The notes below the pieces were generated by a model that saw nothing but the letters and a program-made list of their open reading frames with translations, did no database searches and had not been told where the DNA came from. This document shows, piece by piece, positions 1-6,970 of a stretch of 34,272 nt of DNA. The position numbers and the translations under genes are program-made. This DNA comes from a bacterium (lineage in GTDB: Bacteria; Bacillota; Bacilli; Lactobacillales; Streptococcaceae): the NCBI GenBank assembly GCA_905221295.1, contig CAJNCP010000013.1:1-34272 (forward strand). The letters are read 5' to 3'. Position 1 is the first letter of the stretch; the number at the start of each line of letters is the position of its first letter.

Positions 1-672
1 TGGCAAAGGTTGATCCAATGTTACCATCTCCTCTAAAACACCTTGTCTGCGTTCAGAAAGCCTAAGTAACTTATTTGACCTCTTCCATCATTGGAGAGGT
101 TTTCTTAACTGCACAATAAGACGGATTAGCTAGTTTTGTAAGCTTATCTACTAAGTAAGTCACACGCTTGTCAGAGATGCGTTTTGCTGTAGACTGACGG
201 ATGATCGCTGTTAATGCGGCGTCATCCAACTCCAGTACAAAACGATTACATGGAAAAGTCATGACCAAGTTCCAATATTGTTCCCCAGTTGTGTTTTCCA
301 ATTCAGGAAAAGTGAACTGTAAAACCTTGTGCAGACGGTTTTTAGCGTAGATAATATCCTGATAGAAACGGTTGAGATCGCGTAATTCTTGATAAAGCGC
401 TTCTTGGACATGGTTTGGATTGCGATTGAGAATGAACTGAGACGTGTATAAGCGTAACTCTTATCCTCAAAGAAGGTTTGAAGACGACGAGAATAGACCC
501 CAGTCGCCTTGAAGACAATCTCTGGCTGGTGAACAGTCTTCAAGTTCCCAAGTAGTCGATTAAATCCGATGGCATCATTGGGTATGGTATAGCCATGTAT
601 TTTCTCTCCATTGACCAAGATGGCCACTTCTGAACTTGCTTTACTCACGTCAATCCCAAAAACTACTCGCAT
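1..672 (-). pseudogene. IS110-family transposase, broken and internally deleted
   Basis: The reading frame starts at 672 with MRVVFGIDVSKASSEVA, the usual DEDD N-terminus of IS110/IS116/IS902 transposases (first catalytic Asp in GIDVSK), after a good AGAGG ribosome binding site. It reads correctly to SRRLQTFFEDKSYAYTRL at about 440. It then changes frame and resumes with FILNRNPNHVQEALYQELRD, so the stretch of roughly 20-25 residues that normally carries the DK-x-D catalytic motif is missing. A second break lies near 71-90: the frame ends in MMEEVK plus stop, and the family sequence LLRLSERRQGVLEEM continues in another frame to the window edge. The C-terminal Tnp_20 half lies outside the window. 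The catalytic loss shows this copy is dead. Family assignment is from memory of streptococcal IS110 proteins. Confidence 0.82.
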
Positions 673-830
673 GATATTACCTCTTTGTCTTGAATGATTC
701 CTTGCTTTAGTGATGTCATTTTCAATACTCGACGTTTTTCGTCCCACATACTTTGATAACATTCTTCCTAAAACAGGTGTCTTATCAGTTTTAGTTACGG
801 CGTCTAGCACCAAAGGACTTATCGACTTAA
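1..830 (-). mobile_element. IS110-type element remnant, left part of the element missing from window
   Basis: The transposase pseudogene is preceded (673 to about 830) by some 160 bp without a gene start that is plausible for another protein. IS110 elements lack ordinary terminal inverted repeats and carry a non-coding end in front of the transposase, which in this family specifies the bridge RNA. The outer boundary near 827-835 is inferred only from where the neighbouring decayed operon loses coding character. I could not find a target duplication. Confidence 0.5.
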
Positions 831-946
831 CAAGACATCTCTACTTTAACATAATGAAAAAGTAGTGAGTACTTTCTCCCGTCGGAGATTTCCTCACTAC
901 TAATCTTAGTATGTTTTAGTTGGTTTACAACTACTTCATGTGTCAT
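827..946 (-). CDS. 39-residue ORF, probable truncated gene at the IS junction
   Basis: The start ATG overlaps the stop codon of the decayed DUF3102-like gene as ATGA, which is the usual sign of translational coupling within an operon. The product starts MTHEVVVNQLKHTKISSEE and ends in KVEMSC. I do not recognise it. Because it stops where the IS110 end is expected, I infer it is the 5' part of the next gene of the mobile operon, cut off by the insertion and ending in element sequence. Expression is unlikely given the state of the genes in front of it. Confidence 0.4.
   Translation of the reverse strand: MTHEVVVNQLKHTKISSEEISDGRKYSLLFHYVKVEMSC
861..901. repeat. Imperfect palindrome / stem-loop near the IS110 end
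   Basis: Arms AGTAGTGAG (861-869) and CTCACTACT (893-901) enclose a second pair, TCTCC and GGAGA, around a CGTC loop. The structure lies inside the 39-codon ORF. No T-run follows on either strand, so it is not a typical terminator. IS110 relatives often insert next to palindromes, which would fit its position. Confidence 0.6.
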
Positions 947-1822
947 AAGATTTCTCCTTCCAAGATTTGGTTGTCTTTATTTCTAATTTTTTGTAAGTTG
1001 GTAAAGAATCGGATGCCACGACTGACAAAACTGTCGAACTCCTGACCAGCGACACCGTCCGAATTTAGAACCTTTTCTTCATCTGCGTAGATCAGACCGC
1101 CCATACATACTTGCCAGGAAATCATTCCCTTTCTGGATAAGGCTAAGAATGTTCTTGTAAGATGCAATTTTTTTCTGATACTCGGTTAACTGCCCTTCAG
1201 ATTTCTGAATGGCTTTTGTCAACTCGTCGTACTTATTGGATTTTTCATCGACTTCAGACCCTTGAGCATATAGCTCTTTTAATTTTGCTTCAAGGAAACT
1301 GTTTCTTTCCTCGGCTGACTTAGCTCTTGCTTCCAAGTTTTGTCTGGCTTGGATTGCTTCCTGGTAATCAGCTGGCATAACTGGGACTTCTTTTACAACT
1401 TCCTCAGCAGGTATAGTTCCGCTTTGCAAGTCAAGTATCTTTTTCTTAGCTGCAGAAAGCTTGACTTTCAAATCTTGCAATTCCCTGACCGTTGGGTTAT
1501 CCCCTTGCTCAATCCTGTTAATTTAAGTTTGTTTCTCTTCCGCTGGTAAGGTAGCGATGAGACAGAGTGCATTCACTCCTAAATTCTGTGACGTCACAGA
1601 ATATGGAAGTTCTTTTGCTACTTTCATAAATTGATTAGCTACTGTTTGGCTAAACTCTATTTTTTTAATCCACGCCATAAACTGCCCGTGGGCTAGGTCA
1701 TTCTCTTTAACGTGATTCAGCCGTCTTCCGATTTCCCAGATTGACTGACCAGCTATCTGTTTGTGATGATTGATTTCCAGCTCAATTTGACTAAGATTAT
1801 TTGATAATGCTATTTCATTCAT
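943..1822 (-). pseudogene. DUF3102-like mobile-element protein, nonsense and frameshift mutations
   Basis: The frame opens at 1822 with MNEIALSNNLSQIELEINHH and reaches LPAEEKQT, where an in-frame TAA (1523-1525) interrupts it. The same frame resumes as INRIEQGDNPTVRELQDL followed by a long coiled-coil segment (KVKLSAAKKKILDL ... NSFLEAKLKEL). Near 1105-1120 the frame shifts and the tail IYADEEKVLNSDGVAGQEFD ... LEGEIL ends at 943. The full product would be about 290 residues, the size of the DUF3102 proteins I know from streptococcal integrative elements and phages, whose role is unknown. It overlaps the HTH gene in front by ATGA and the 39-codon ORF behind by ATGA, so the three formed one operon. 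Confidence 0.8.
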
Positions 1823-2016
1823 TGACGTTCCTTTCTAAATTCATCCAAGCTGACTTCCAGTGCATCAGCAATTTTTCACATATTTGTCCATGACATTTCT
1901 TTTAACCTTCCAGCCTTGAGGTTTGAAAAATTAGATGGATGGACACCCGATTCTTTAGCTAGCCGATACATTGACCAGTTTTTAGATTTTAATTGTTGTT
2001 CAATTTTATCCCACAT
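1819..2016 (-). pseudogene. Small XRE/Cro-type helix-turn-helix regulator, nonsense mutation
   Basis: Translation from ATG at 2016 gives MWDKIEQQLKSKNWSMYRL followed by AKESGVHPSNFSNLKAGRL, a typical Cro/C1 helix-turn-helix (AKESGV ... NFSNLKAG). An in-frame TGA at 1876-1878 cuts it after 46 residues. The downstream part KIADALEVSLDEFRKERQ still matches the family's last helix, so the mutation is recent or the short form is tolerated. The stop overlaps the DUF3102-like start. The 7-1-7 palindrome just in front of it is the likely operator. This is probably the former element repressor, no longer full length. Confidence 0.75.
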
Positions 2017-2033
2017 CCAAAATACCGTATGTT

Positions 2034-2048
2034 GTGTTTTTAAAACAC
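2034..2048. promoter_or_regulatory. Perfect 7-1-7 palindrome, candidate operator
   Basis: GTGTTTT-T-AAAACAC lies in the divergent space between the HTH gene and the 71-residue gene. On the minus strand it follows a TATAAT (2049-2054) that could serve the HTH operon, although the nearest -35-like TTGTCA (2075-2080) is 20 bp away, wider than usual. Position and symmetry suggest the autoregulatory site of the HTH protein. This is inference from context. Confidence 0.5.
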
Positions 2049-2073
2049 ATTATATCCCTTCTTATACTATATA

Positions 2074-2101
2074 TTGACAAACAAAAAAATTGTATTATAA
2101 T
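2074..2101 (+). promoter_or_regulatory. Consensus sigma-A promoter for the 71-residue gene
   Basis: TTGACA at 2074-2079 and TATAAT at 2096-2101 are both perfect consensus with a 16 bp spacer. Transcription would start near 2108, leaving a 5' leader of about 55 nt before the ATG at 2163. Confidence 0.75.
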
Positions 2102-2162
2102 ATATCTTGACCAGGACCTCTCACCGTTTTAATCATAATTTCAACAGAAAGGAAACAATTAT

Positions 2163-2378
2163 ATGCCAATTTACGTTTGTAATAAAAATACAGATGAGAA
2201 CGGACGTCATGAAGTTCACACTACTACCTGCTCTTACTTACCACAAATAGAAAATCGGATTGAAATTGGCTGGAAATCAGATTGCCAAGAAGCTATTCAA
2301 CAAATGTATGAATGGAATCCTACGGGTTTCCGTTTTGATGGCTGTTTTTGGTGCTGTTTTCCTTGTCACACAGGATAG
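2163..2378 (+). CDS. Small cysteine/histidine-rich protein of unknown function
   Basis: This 71-residue protein has six cysteines besides C6 (C23, C41, C61, C64, C65, C68) and paired histidines (H16, H19, H69). The C-terminal cluster CFWCCFPCHTG looks like a metal-binding or redox knuckle. There is no signal peptide or membrane segment, so it should act in the cytosol. AAAGGAAA in front of the ATG is an acceptable ribosome binding site, and a perfect consensus promoter lies at 2074-2101. The frame is intact although every neighbour on this side is broken, which suggests it is still used. I remember near-identical unnamed proteins in streptococci beside transposases, but know no function. It diverges from the HTH/DUF3102 operon. 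Confidence 0.7.
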   Translation: MPIYVCNKNTDENGRHEVHTTTCSYLPQIENRIEIGWKSDCQEAIQQMYEWNPTGFRFDGCFWCCFPCHTG

Positions 2379-2493
2379 CACTTTGTGCATAATATGACCC
2401 TATTAACTGCTCCGTCATTATCTCAATGACCTTATTCAACCTAGTCACTTCACGTTTAAGTGCTAGGTTTTCTGTTTTTTCAAGTTCGTTCAT
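2320..2493 (-). CDS. Small ORF with coiled-coil-like N-terminus, unknown
   Basis: The 57-codon ORF has a strong AAAGGAG ribosome binding site seven bases before its ATG and begins MNELEKTENLALKREVTRL, a heptad-like charged helix. The C-terminal half (DKENSTKNSHQNGNP) is low complexity and antisense to the last 59 bases of the convergent 71-residue gene. It may be a truncated remnant of a longer mobile-element protein. Evidence is limited to the ribosome binding site and the helical N-terminus. Confidence 0.4.
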   Translation of the reverse strand: MNELEKTENLALKREVTRLNKVIEIMTEQLIGSYYAQSAILCDKENSTKNSHQNGNP

Positions 2494-2529
2494 GTTTGCT
2501 CCTTTCTCTGCTAATATGAGTTTTTAAGT

Positions 2530-2569
2530 GGCTCTTTGTCAACTGTAGTGGGTTGAAGAAAAGCTAAGA
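2530..2569. mobile_element. Terminal remnant resembling an ISL3-family (IS1167-like) insertion sequence
   Basis: GGCTCTTTGTCAACTGTAGT followed by GGGTTGAAGAAAAGCTAAG resembles, from memory, the terminal inverted repeat and subterminal bases of pneumococcal ISL3-type elements. No transposase is present and no second end is seen, so it is a leftover tip. A search of the ISfinder ends would confirm or reject it. Confidence 0.5.
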
Positions 2570-2572
2570 TCT

Positions 2573-2603
2573 AGAAAGGACACATTTCGTCCTTTCTTTT
2601 TTG
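2573..2603 (+). terminator. Rho-independent terminator, plus strand
   Basis: A perfect 9 bp stem (AGAAAGGAC / GTCCTTTCT, 2573-2581 and 2589-2597) with a 7-base loop is followed by a run of T. It would stop plus-strand transcription from the accessory side before it enters the rplJL operon from behind. Confidence 0.65.
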
Positions 2604-2615
2604 CCCCTTTTAGAA

Positions 2616-2652
2616 CAAAAAGAAAAACCGCTACTCTTACGAATAGCGGTTT
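2616..2652 (-). terminator. Terminator of the rplJ-rplL operon
   Basis: The stem AAACCGCTA / TAGCGGTTT (2625-2633 and 2644-2652) lies 35 bp after the rplL stop codon and is followed on the minus strand by TTTTTCTTTTTG. Confidence 0.85.
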
Positions 2653-2687
2653 AATCATGTTTTTAAGCTACTAAAGTAGTTGCTTTA

Positions 2688-3053
2688 TTATTTAAGAGTA
2701 ACTGAAGCTCCAGCTTCTTCCAATTTAGCTTTGATTTCTTCAGCTTCTGCTGCTGCAACGCCTTCTTTAACAAGTGCTGGTGCACCGTCAACAAGTTCTT
2801 TAGCTTCTTTAAGTCCAAGACCAGTGATTTCACGTACAACTTTGATAACGCCGACTTTCTTGTCGCCTGCAGCTGTCAATTCAACGTCAAATGAATCTTT
2901 AGCAACTTCTTCAGCACCACCAGCAGCAGCTACAGCTACAGGAGCAGCTGCAGTTACACCAAATTCTTCTTCGATAGCTTTTACAAGGTCGTTCAATTCA
3001 AGGATTGAAGCTTCTTTAATTTCAGCAATAATGTTTTCAATGTTCAATGCCAT
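2688..3053 (-). CDS. rplL: 50S ribosomal protein L7/L12
   Basis: At 121 residues this is the stalk protein that binds L10 and recruits translation factors to the ribosome. The N-terminal dimerisation helices ([20 protein letters not shown]), the alanine-rich hinge at about residues 33-47 and the C-terminal globular domain ending [10 protein letters not shown] are all intact. I chose the ATG at 3053 because GGAGG stands seven bases before it. An upstream in-frame ATG at 3068 would overlap that site. It is the second gene of the rplJL operon, 74 bp after rplJ, with a small stem-loop (3098-3112) in between that may be a processing or translation-tuning element. Confidence 0.98.
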   Translation of the reverse strand: MALNIENIIAEIKEASILELNDLVKAIEEEFGVTAAAPVAVAAAGGAEEVAKDSFDVELTAAGDKKVGVIKVVREITGLGLKEAKELVDGAPALVKEGVAAAEAEEIKAKLEEAGASVTLK

Positions 3054-3127
3054 TGTTATTTCCTCCAAATAAGTTTTAAATTTTATAATATTTTTTTCGT
3101 AGCTAGGCTACGCTGAGTAGCTTAAGA

Positions 3128-3628
3128 TTAAGCTGCGTCTTCTTTGTTGTCTGCAACCGCTTTGACTGCAAGAGCAACGTTGCGCACTGGCGCTTGAAGT
3201 ACAGAAAGGAGCATAGAAAGAAGTCCTTCGCGGTTTGGAAGAGTTGCAAGAGCAACGATTTCTTCTTTAGATGCGACAGCGCCTTCGATTGCACCACCTT
3301 TGATTTCAAGTGCTTCAGCGTTTTTAGCAAAATCGTTCAAGATTTTCGCTGGTGCGATAACATCTTCGTTAGAAAATGCTACTGCAGATGGTCCAACAAA
3401 TACTGATGCAAGATCTTCAAGACCAGCTTTTTCAGCTGCACGACGCAAGATTGAGTTTTTAATTACTTTATACTCAACTTCGCTTCCACGAAGCTCACGA
3501 CGAAGAACTGTATCTTGCTCAACTGTCAAACCACGAGCGTCTACAACGACGATAGATGCAGCAGCTTTCATTTTTTCAGCTACTACGTCAACTAGTTCCG
3601 CTTTTTTAGCAATAATTGCTTCACTCAT
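3128..3628 (-). CDS. rplJ: 50S ribosomal protein L10
   Basis: The 166-residue product begins [20 protein letters not shown] and is the base of the L7/L12 stalk on 23S rRNA. The start at 3628 is fixed by GGAGGTGA in front of it; an upstream ATG in frame (3691) lies within the leader RNA and is rejected. Length and sequence match streptococcal L10. In bacteria L10, usually as the complex with L7/L12, represses its own operon by binding the leader, and a long leader is present here. Confidence 0.98.
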   Translation of the reverse strand: MSEAIIAKKAELVDVVAEKMKAAASIVVVDARGLTVEQDTVLRRELRGSEVEYKVIKNSILRRAAEKAGLEDLASVFVGPSAVAFSNEDVIAPAKILNDFAKNAEALEIKGGAIEGAVASKEEIVALATLPNREGLLSMLLSVLQAPVRNVALAVKAVADNKEDAA

Positions 3629-3800
3629 TAGTGTGTTCACCTCCGTAATTATTTTGCTTGGGGAATTTTTCCAAAAGAAAAACGCGCCCAAACCTAGACA
3701 CGAAAGTACAATACGCTTCTTTTTACATGATACGTTTTGTCCTCGGTAGGATCCTTATGAGTCGAGCTCCCCTACTGTCTTAGGCAGTTTTTTCAAACCG
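3629..3800 (-). ncRNA. L10 leader, cis-regulatory RNA of the rplJL operon
   Basis: About 170 nt separate the promoter from rplJ. The transcript begins near TATACGGTTTGAAAAAACTG and contains CCTAAGACAGTAGG and further paired blocks (for example GTAGG with CCTAC), the arrangement I know from the Firmicute ribosomal L10 leader that L10 binds for feedback control. A covariance-model search with the Rfam L10_leader model would confirm it. Confidence 0.75.
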
Positions 3801-3806
3801 TATATA

Positions 3807-3835
3807 AGTATAGCATAGACAAAAAAAGAATGCAA
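3807..3835 (-). promoter_or_regulatory. rplJL promoter
   Basis: On the minus strand TTGCAT (3830-3835) and TATACT (3807-3812) are separated by 17 bp, just in front of the L10 leader and behind the stop of the amidohydrolase gene. Confidence 0.8.
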
Positions 3836-3864
3836 GATTTTTGCAAACTTTTTTTGAAATTTTT

Positions 3865-5124
3865 TTAAGTCTCTACCGTCAAAACTTTGCCTTGCTTGAC
3901 AACTTGTTCTCCTGCAATATAGACATCGTCAACATCACTGGATTTGATTGCATAAACGAGGTGAGAGAGCATATTTTCCTGAGGTTGGAGATGGATTTTC
4001 CCTTGTGGTTGAATGACCAGAAAATCCGCTTGCTTGCCAACTTCAAGACTTCCAATCAGTTCTTGCATACCGAGGACCTTTGCTCCTTCAATCGTCAAAG
4101 CCTTGAGGGCTGTTTCGATAGTAAATTGGCTGGCATCTCCGCTCTTCATTTTCTGAAGTAGTGCGGCTGTCCGTCCTTCCTCAAACATATCTAGATTGTT
4201 ATTGGAAGCAACCGAGTCAGTCGCAATGCCGACTGCTACTCCTGCTTTTTGCAGTTGGATGATTGGTGCAATCCCTGAGGCCAGTTTGAGGTTACTGATA
4301 GGATTATGGGCGATTGCCACATGAGAAGTTGCCAAGCGTTCAATTTCTCGCTCGTTTAGCTCGACCCCATGAGCAAAGACAGACGGATGATCTAAATAAC
4401 CCATTTCTTCTAGAAAGGCGAGGGGACGTTTGCCGTAGCGTTTCAGGATAATTCCTGATTCCTCCTTGGTCTCCGCCACATGGATATGGATGGGAATATT
4501 CAGCTCTTTTGCCATATCTAAGCTTACTTCCAGCAAGTCTCTACTACAGCTGTAGGGAGAATGTGGAGCTACCATAACCTTGAAATTTGGATTTTCATAT
4601 CCTAAGATTTCTTCTATAATGGATCGTGTTCTGCTTATAGTCTCAGCAGTTGTTTCTGTCTCTGAAGAAAAGAGGGTCGGTGAGAAATAACAACGCATCT
4701 TAGATGCCTTGACTGCCTGATAAATTTGCTCAATATCCACACCATTGGGATTATACATATCGTTGAAGGTTGTTGTCCCTGACTGGAGCATCTCCGTCAG
4801 AGCCTCTTTGACCGCCTTGGTAGTCATGTCGGGAGTAAATCCTGCTTCTGCTGGCCAGATATAGTCATTGAGCCATTCATGGAGATTACTATCATCCCGG
4901 ATCCCTCGCAAGCCTGTCATAGCAGAATGGGTGTGGCAATTGACCAAACCAGGCATGATCCAGGCTCCCTGATAGTCTATAATCTGCTCAGCTTGCTCTA
5001 AAATCTCTGGCTCCTCTTGGCCGACATAGACGATTTGAGAGTCCTTAACGGCTAAGACACCATCCAAATAAACATGGAAATCTTTGTCACAAGTCACGAT
5101 ATTTACATGCTGATAGACTTTCAT
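3865..5124 (-). CDS. mtaD: TRZ/ATZ-family amidohydrolase, probable SAH/MTA deaminase
   Basis: This 419-residue cytosolic enzyme belongs to the metal-dependent amidohydrolase superfamily. Metal ligands are visible in order: HTH at residues 64-66 (VNCHTHSAMT), H213 and H215 in PIHIHVAET with the adjacent Glu, the AHN histidine near 273, and D303 in GIATDS. The family deaminates S-adenosylhomocysteine, methylthioadenosine or related purines, and the length and motif spacing fit that subgroup, but the substrate cannot be read from the sequence. AAGGAG precedes the ATG. It appears to be a single-gene unit: a terminator lies on its 5' side and a promoter candidate overlaps that terminator. Guanine or chlorohydrolase activity is less likely. 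Confidence 0.88.
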   Translation of the reverse strand: MKVYQHVNIVTCDKDFHVYLDGVLAVKDSQIVYVGQEEPEILEQAEQIIDYQGAWIMPGLVNCHTHSAMTGLRGIRDDSNLHEWLNDYIWPAEAGFTPDMTTKAVKEALTEMLQSGTTTFNDMYNPNGVDIEQIYQAVKASKMRCYFSPTLFSSETETTAETISRTRSIIEEILGYENPNFKVMVAPHSPYSCSRDLLEVSLDMAKELNIPIHIHVAETKEESGIILKRYGKRPLAFLEEMGYLDHPSVFAHGVELNEREIERLATSHVAIAHNPISNLKLASGIAPIIQLQKAGVAVGIATDSVASNNNLDMFEEGRTAALLQKMKSGDASQFTIETALKALTIEGAKVLGMQELIGSLEVGKQADFLVIQPQGKIHLQPQENMLSHLVYAIKSSDVDDVYIAGEQVVKQGKVLTVET

Positions 5125-5159
5125 TGTTTTCTCCTTCTAAGACCCTGATTTTTCTAGCT

Positions 5160-5188
5160 ATTGTAACAAAAAAGTCACCCGAAGGCAA
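5160..5188 (-). promoter_or_regulatory. Candidate promoter of the amidohydrolase gene, overlapping a terminator
   Basis: TTGCCT (5183-5188) and TACAAT (5160-5165) are spaced 17 bp on the minus strand. The -35 box sits inside the stem of the upstream terminator. Confidence 0.5.
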
Positions 5189-5195
5189 CTTTTTT
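5168..5195 (-). terminator. Terminator of the ABC transporter operon
   Basis: AAAAAAGT ... ACTTTTTT pairs through to a GCC/GGT core with a UUCG-like loop, 26 bp after the stop of the second transporter gene. The A/T flanks make it usable in both directions. Confidence 0.8.
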
Positions 5196-5220
5196 CCATA
5201 ATATTTCAAAATAGAAAGGA

Positions 5221-6969
5221 TTATTCAGAGCTAAAAGCCGCAGCTTTTTGCATTTGGTAATACTTGCCCTTTCTAGTCATGAGGTCCTGATGGTTACCAT
5301 ACTCAACAATATCTCCATCTACCAAGACAAGAATCAAATCCGCATCCTGAATAGTTGACAAACGGTGAGCAATGATAAAGCTTGTGCGCCCCTTCATGAG
5401 TTTGGCAAAGGCATCCTGTACTAGCACCTCTGTCCGTGTATCGATGGAGGAAGTCGCCTCGTCTAAGATAAGAATCTTTGGAATAGCTAGAAAGACTCGG
5501 GCGATGGTCAAGAGCTGGGCTTGTCCGACAGAGAGAGATTCTCCTGCATTTTCCAACTTGGTATCGTATCCCTGTGGCAACTGTTGGATGAAAAAGTCTG
5601 CGTTGGCTGCTTTTGCAGCAGCAATCACCTGCTCCCGACTGGCGTCAGGATTTCCAAAGGCAATATTGTCATGAATGGTTCCTTGCTTGAGCCAGGTTTC
5701 TTGGAGCACCATGCCAAACTGCTGTCTCAATGACGCTCGGGTATAATCATAAATGGATTGCCCATCTAACAAGATATCTCCCGAGTTAATAGGATAAAAA
5801 CGCATGAGGAGATTGATAAGAGTTGACTTACCAGCACCTGTAGGACCAACAATGGCCACCTTGCTACCAGCAGGAATGTCAATGGATAAATCCTTAATCA
5901 AGATCCTTTCAGGATTGTAGCCAAAAGAAACATGTTTAAAGGAAATGGCTCCCTTGACTTGGTCACTGGTCAAGACTTCCTTACCTGTTTCAGCCACCTC
6001 TGGACTTTCTAAGACAGCATAGACACGCTCTGCGCAAGCGAGAGCACTTTGCAACTCGGCTAGAACTGAAGAAATATCATTAAAGGGCTTGGTGTACTGT
6101 TGGACATAGTTCAAAAAAGTCACTAAACGCCCGATGGTCAAGGTGGACCCCATCATGATACGATAGGCTCCCACTCCAGCAAGAAGGGCATAAATGAGCG
6201 CATTGACAAAGCGAGTCGAAGGATTAACCGTTGAAGAATAAAAGATGGCTGACTGAGAATAGCCTGAGTAGTTGGCATTCGCCTCATGCAGTCTTTGGAT
6301 AAACTCTGTCTGAGCATTAAAGGACTGGATAATAGTCTGCTGGCTAAGCGATTCTTCAATCAACTGAGTCTGAATTCCTCTCGTCTCTGTTTGCTTCTGA
6401 AAGAGATGATAGGAACGTTTGGCAATAAAGCGTGAAATCACCATAGACAGGGGCGTCAACAGCAAGACCAAGAGGGTCATGAGAAGGTGAATTTGGAGCA
6501 TGGCTAGAATACTAACCAAAATCATCAAGACACCAATGAAAAATTGGTTAAAAATCATGGTCAAGCCGGCTGCCAGCTGTTCTATATCCGTGGTCACACG
6601 ACTGACCATCTCTCCACTGCCCTGCCGATCCACAAAAGCAATCGGTAAACGATGGAGCTTATGGATGATTCGCTCTCGCAAGTCTTTGGTATAAGAGAAG
6701 ATCAAGCGATTATAGAGGAGAGGATTGGCCCATTGTACCAGAGTATTTCCTATGACTACCAAGATCATCTGGATGAAAATCTGCCAAAAAACTGGTGAAG
6801 AACCAGCCACAAGGACCTGGTCAATGACCTGTCCAATCAGAATAGGTAGGTAAATTGACAAGCCAACTTGGGCAATAGTTCCTAGAAAGGCTAGGAAAAG
6901 GAGGAAGGGATGGCTTGCTAAATCTACGGCTAAACGTTTGAGCGTCTGGTTTGCAGTTTGTCGTTTCAT
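5221..6969 (-). CDS. ABC exporter half-transporter, catalytic NBD subunit
   Basis: The 582-residue type I (ABC_membrane plus ABC_tran) half-transporter has six predicted membrane helices in residues 20-310 and a nucleotide-binding domain from about 340. Walker A is GPTGAGKST (375-383), Walker B is ILILDE (499-504) with the catalytic Glu, and the switch His is present in IIAHRLST (H535). The signature is LSVGQ instead of LSGGQ (479-483). I chose the ATG at 6969 because GGAGG stands before it; an upstream in-frame ATG would overlap the partner gene. It starts one base after the partner's stop. With that partner it forms a heterodimeric exporter of the LmrCD/BmrCD kind. The substrate is unknown: drug, peptide or lipid-linked molecules are all possible. 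Confidence 0.93.
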   Translation of the reverse strand: MKRQTANQTLKRLAVDLASHPFLLFLAFLGTIAQVGLSIYLPILIGQVIDQVLVAGSSPVFWQIFIQMILVVIGNTLVQWANPLLYNRLIFSYTKDLRERIIHKLHRLPIAFVDRQGSGEMVSRVTTDIEQLAAGLTMIFNQFFIGVLMILVSILAMLQIHLLMTLLVLLLTPLSMVISRFIAKRSYHLFQKQTETRGIQTQLIEESLSQQTIIQSFNAQTEFIQRLHEANANYSGYSQSAIFYSSTVNPSTRFVNALIYALLAGVGAYRIMMGSTLTIGRLVTFLNYVQQYTKPFNDISSVLAELQSALACAERVYAVLESPEVAETGKEVLTSDQVKGAISFKHVSFGYNPERILIKDLSIDIPAGSKVAIVGPTGAGKSTLINLLMRFYPINSGDILLDGQSIYDYTRASLRQQFGMVLQETWLKQGTIHDNIAFGNPDASREQVIAAAKAANADFFIQQLPQGYDTKLENAGESLSVGQAQLLTIARVFLAIPKILILDEATSSIDTRTEVLVQDAFAKLMKGRTSFIIAHRLSTIQDADLILVLVDGDIVEYGNHQDLMTRKGKYYQMQKAAAFSSE

Positions 6970-6970
6970 G

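Noticed and set aside
861..901. Stem-loop as a rho-independent terminator
   Set aside because: No T-run follows on either strand, and it lies within a coding frame.
2680..3072. Plus-strand 130-codon ORF rich in Ser/Ala/Thr
   Set aside because: It is antisense to rplL and its composition mirrors the Ala/Glu-rich codons of that gene. No ribosome binding site fits.
3629..3691. Extended N-terminus of L10 from an ATG at 3691
   Set aside because: It lies in the structured leader, and GGAGGTGA clearly marks the start at 3628.
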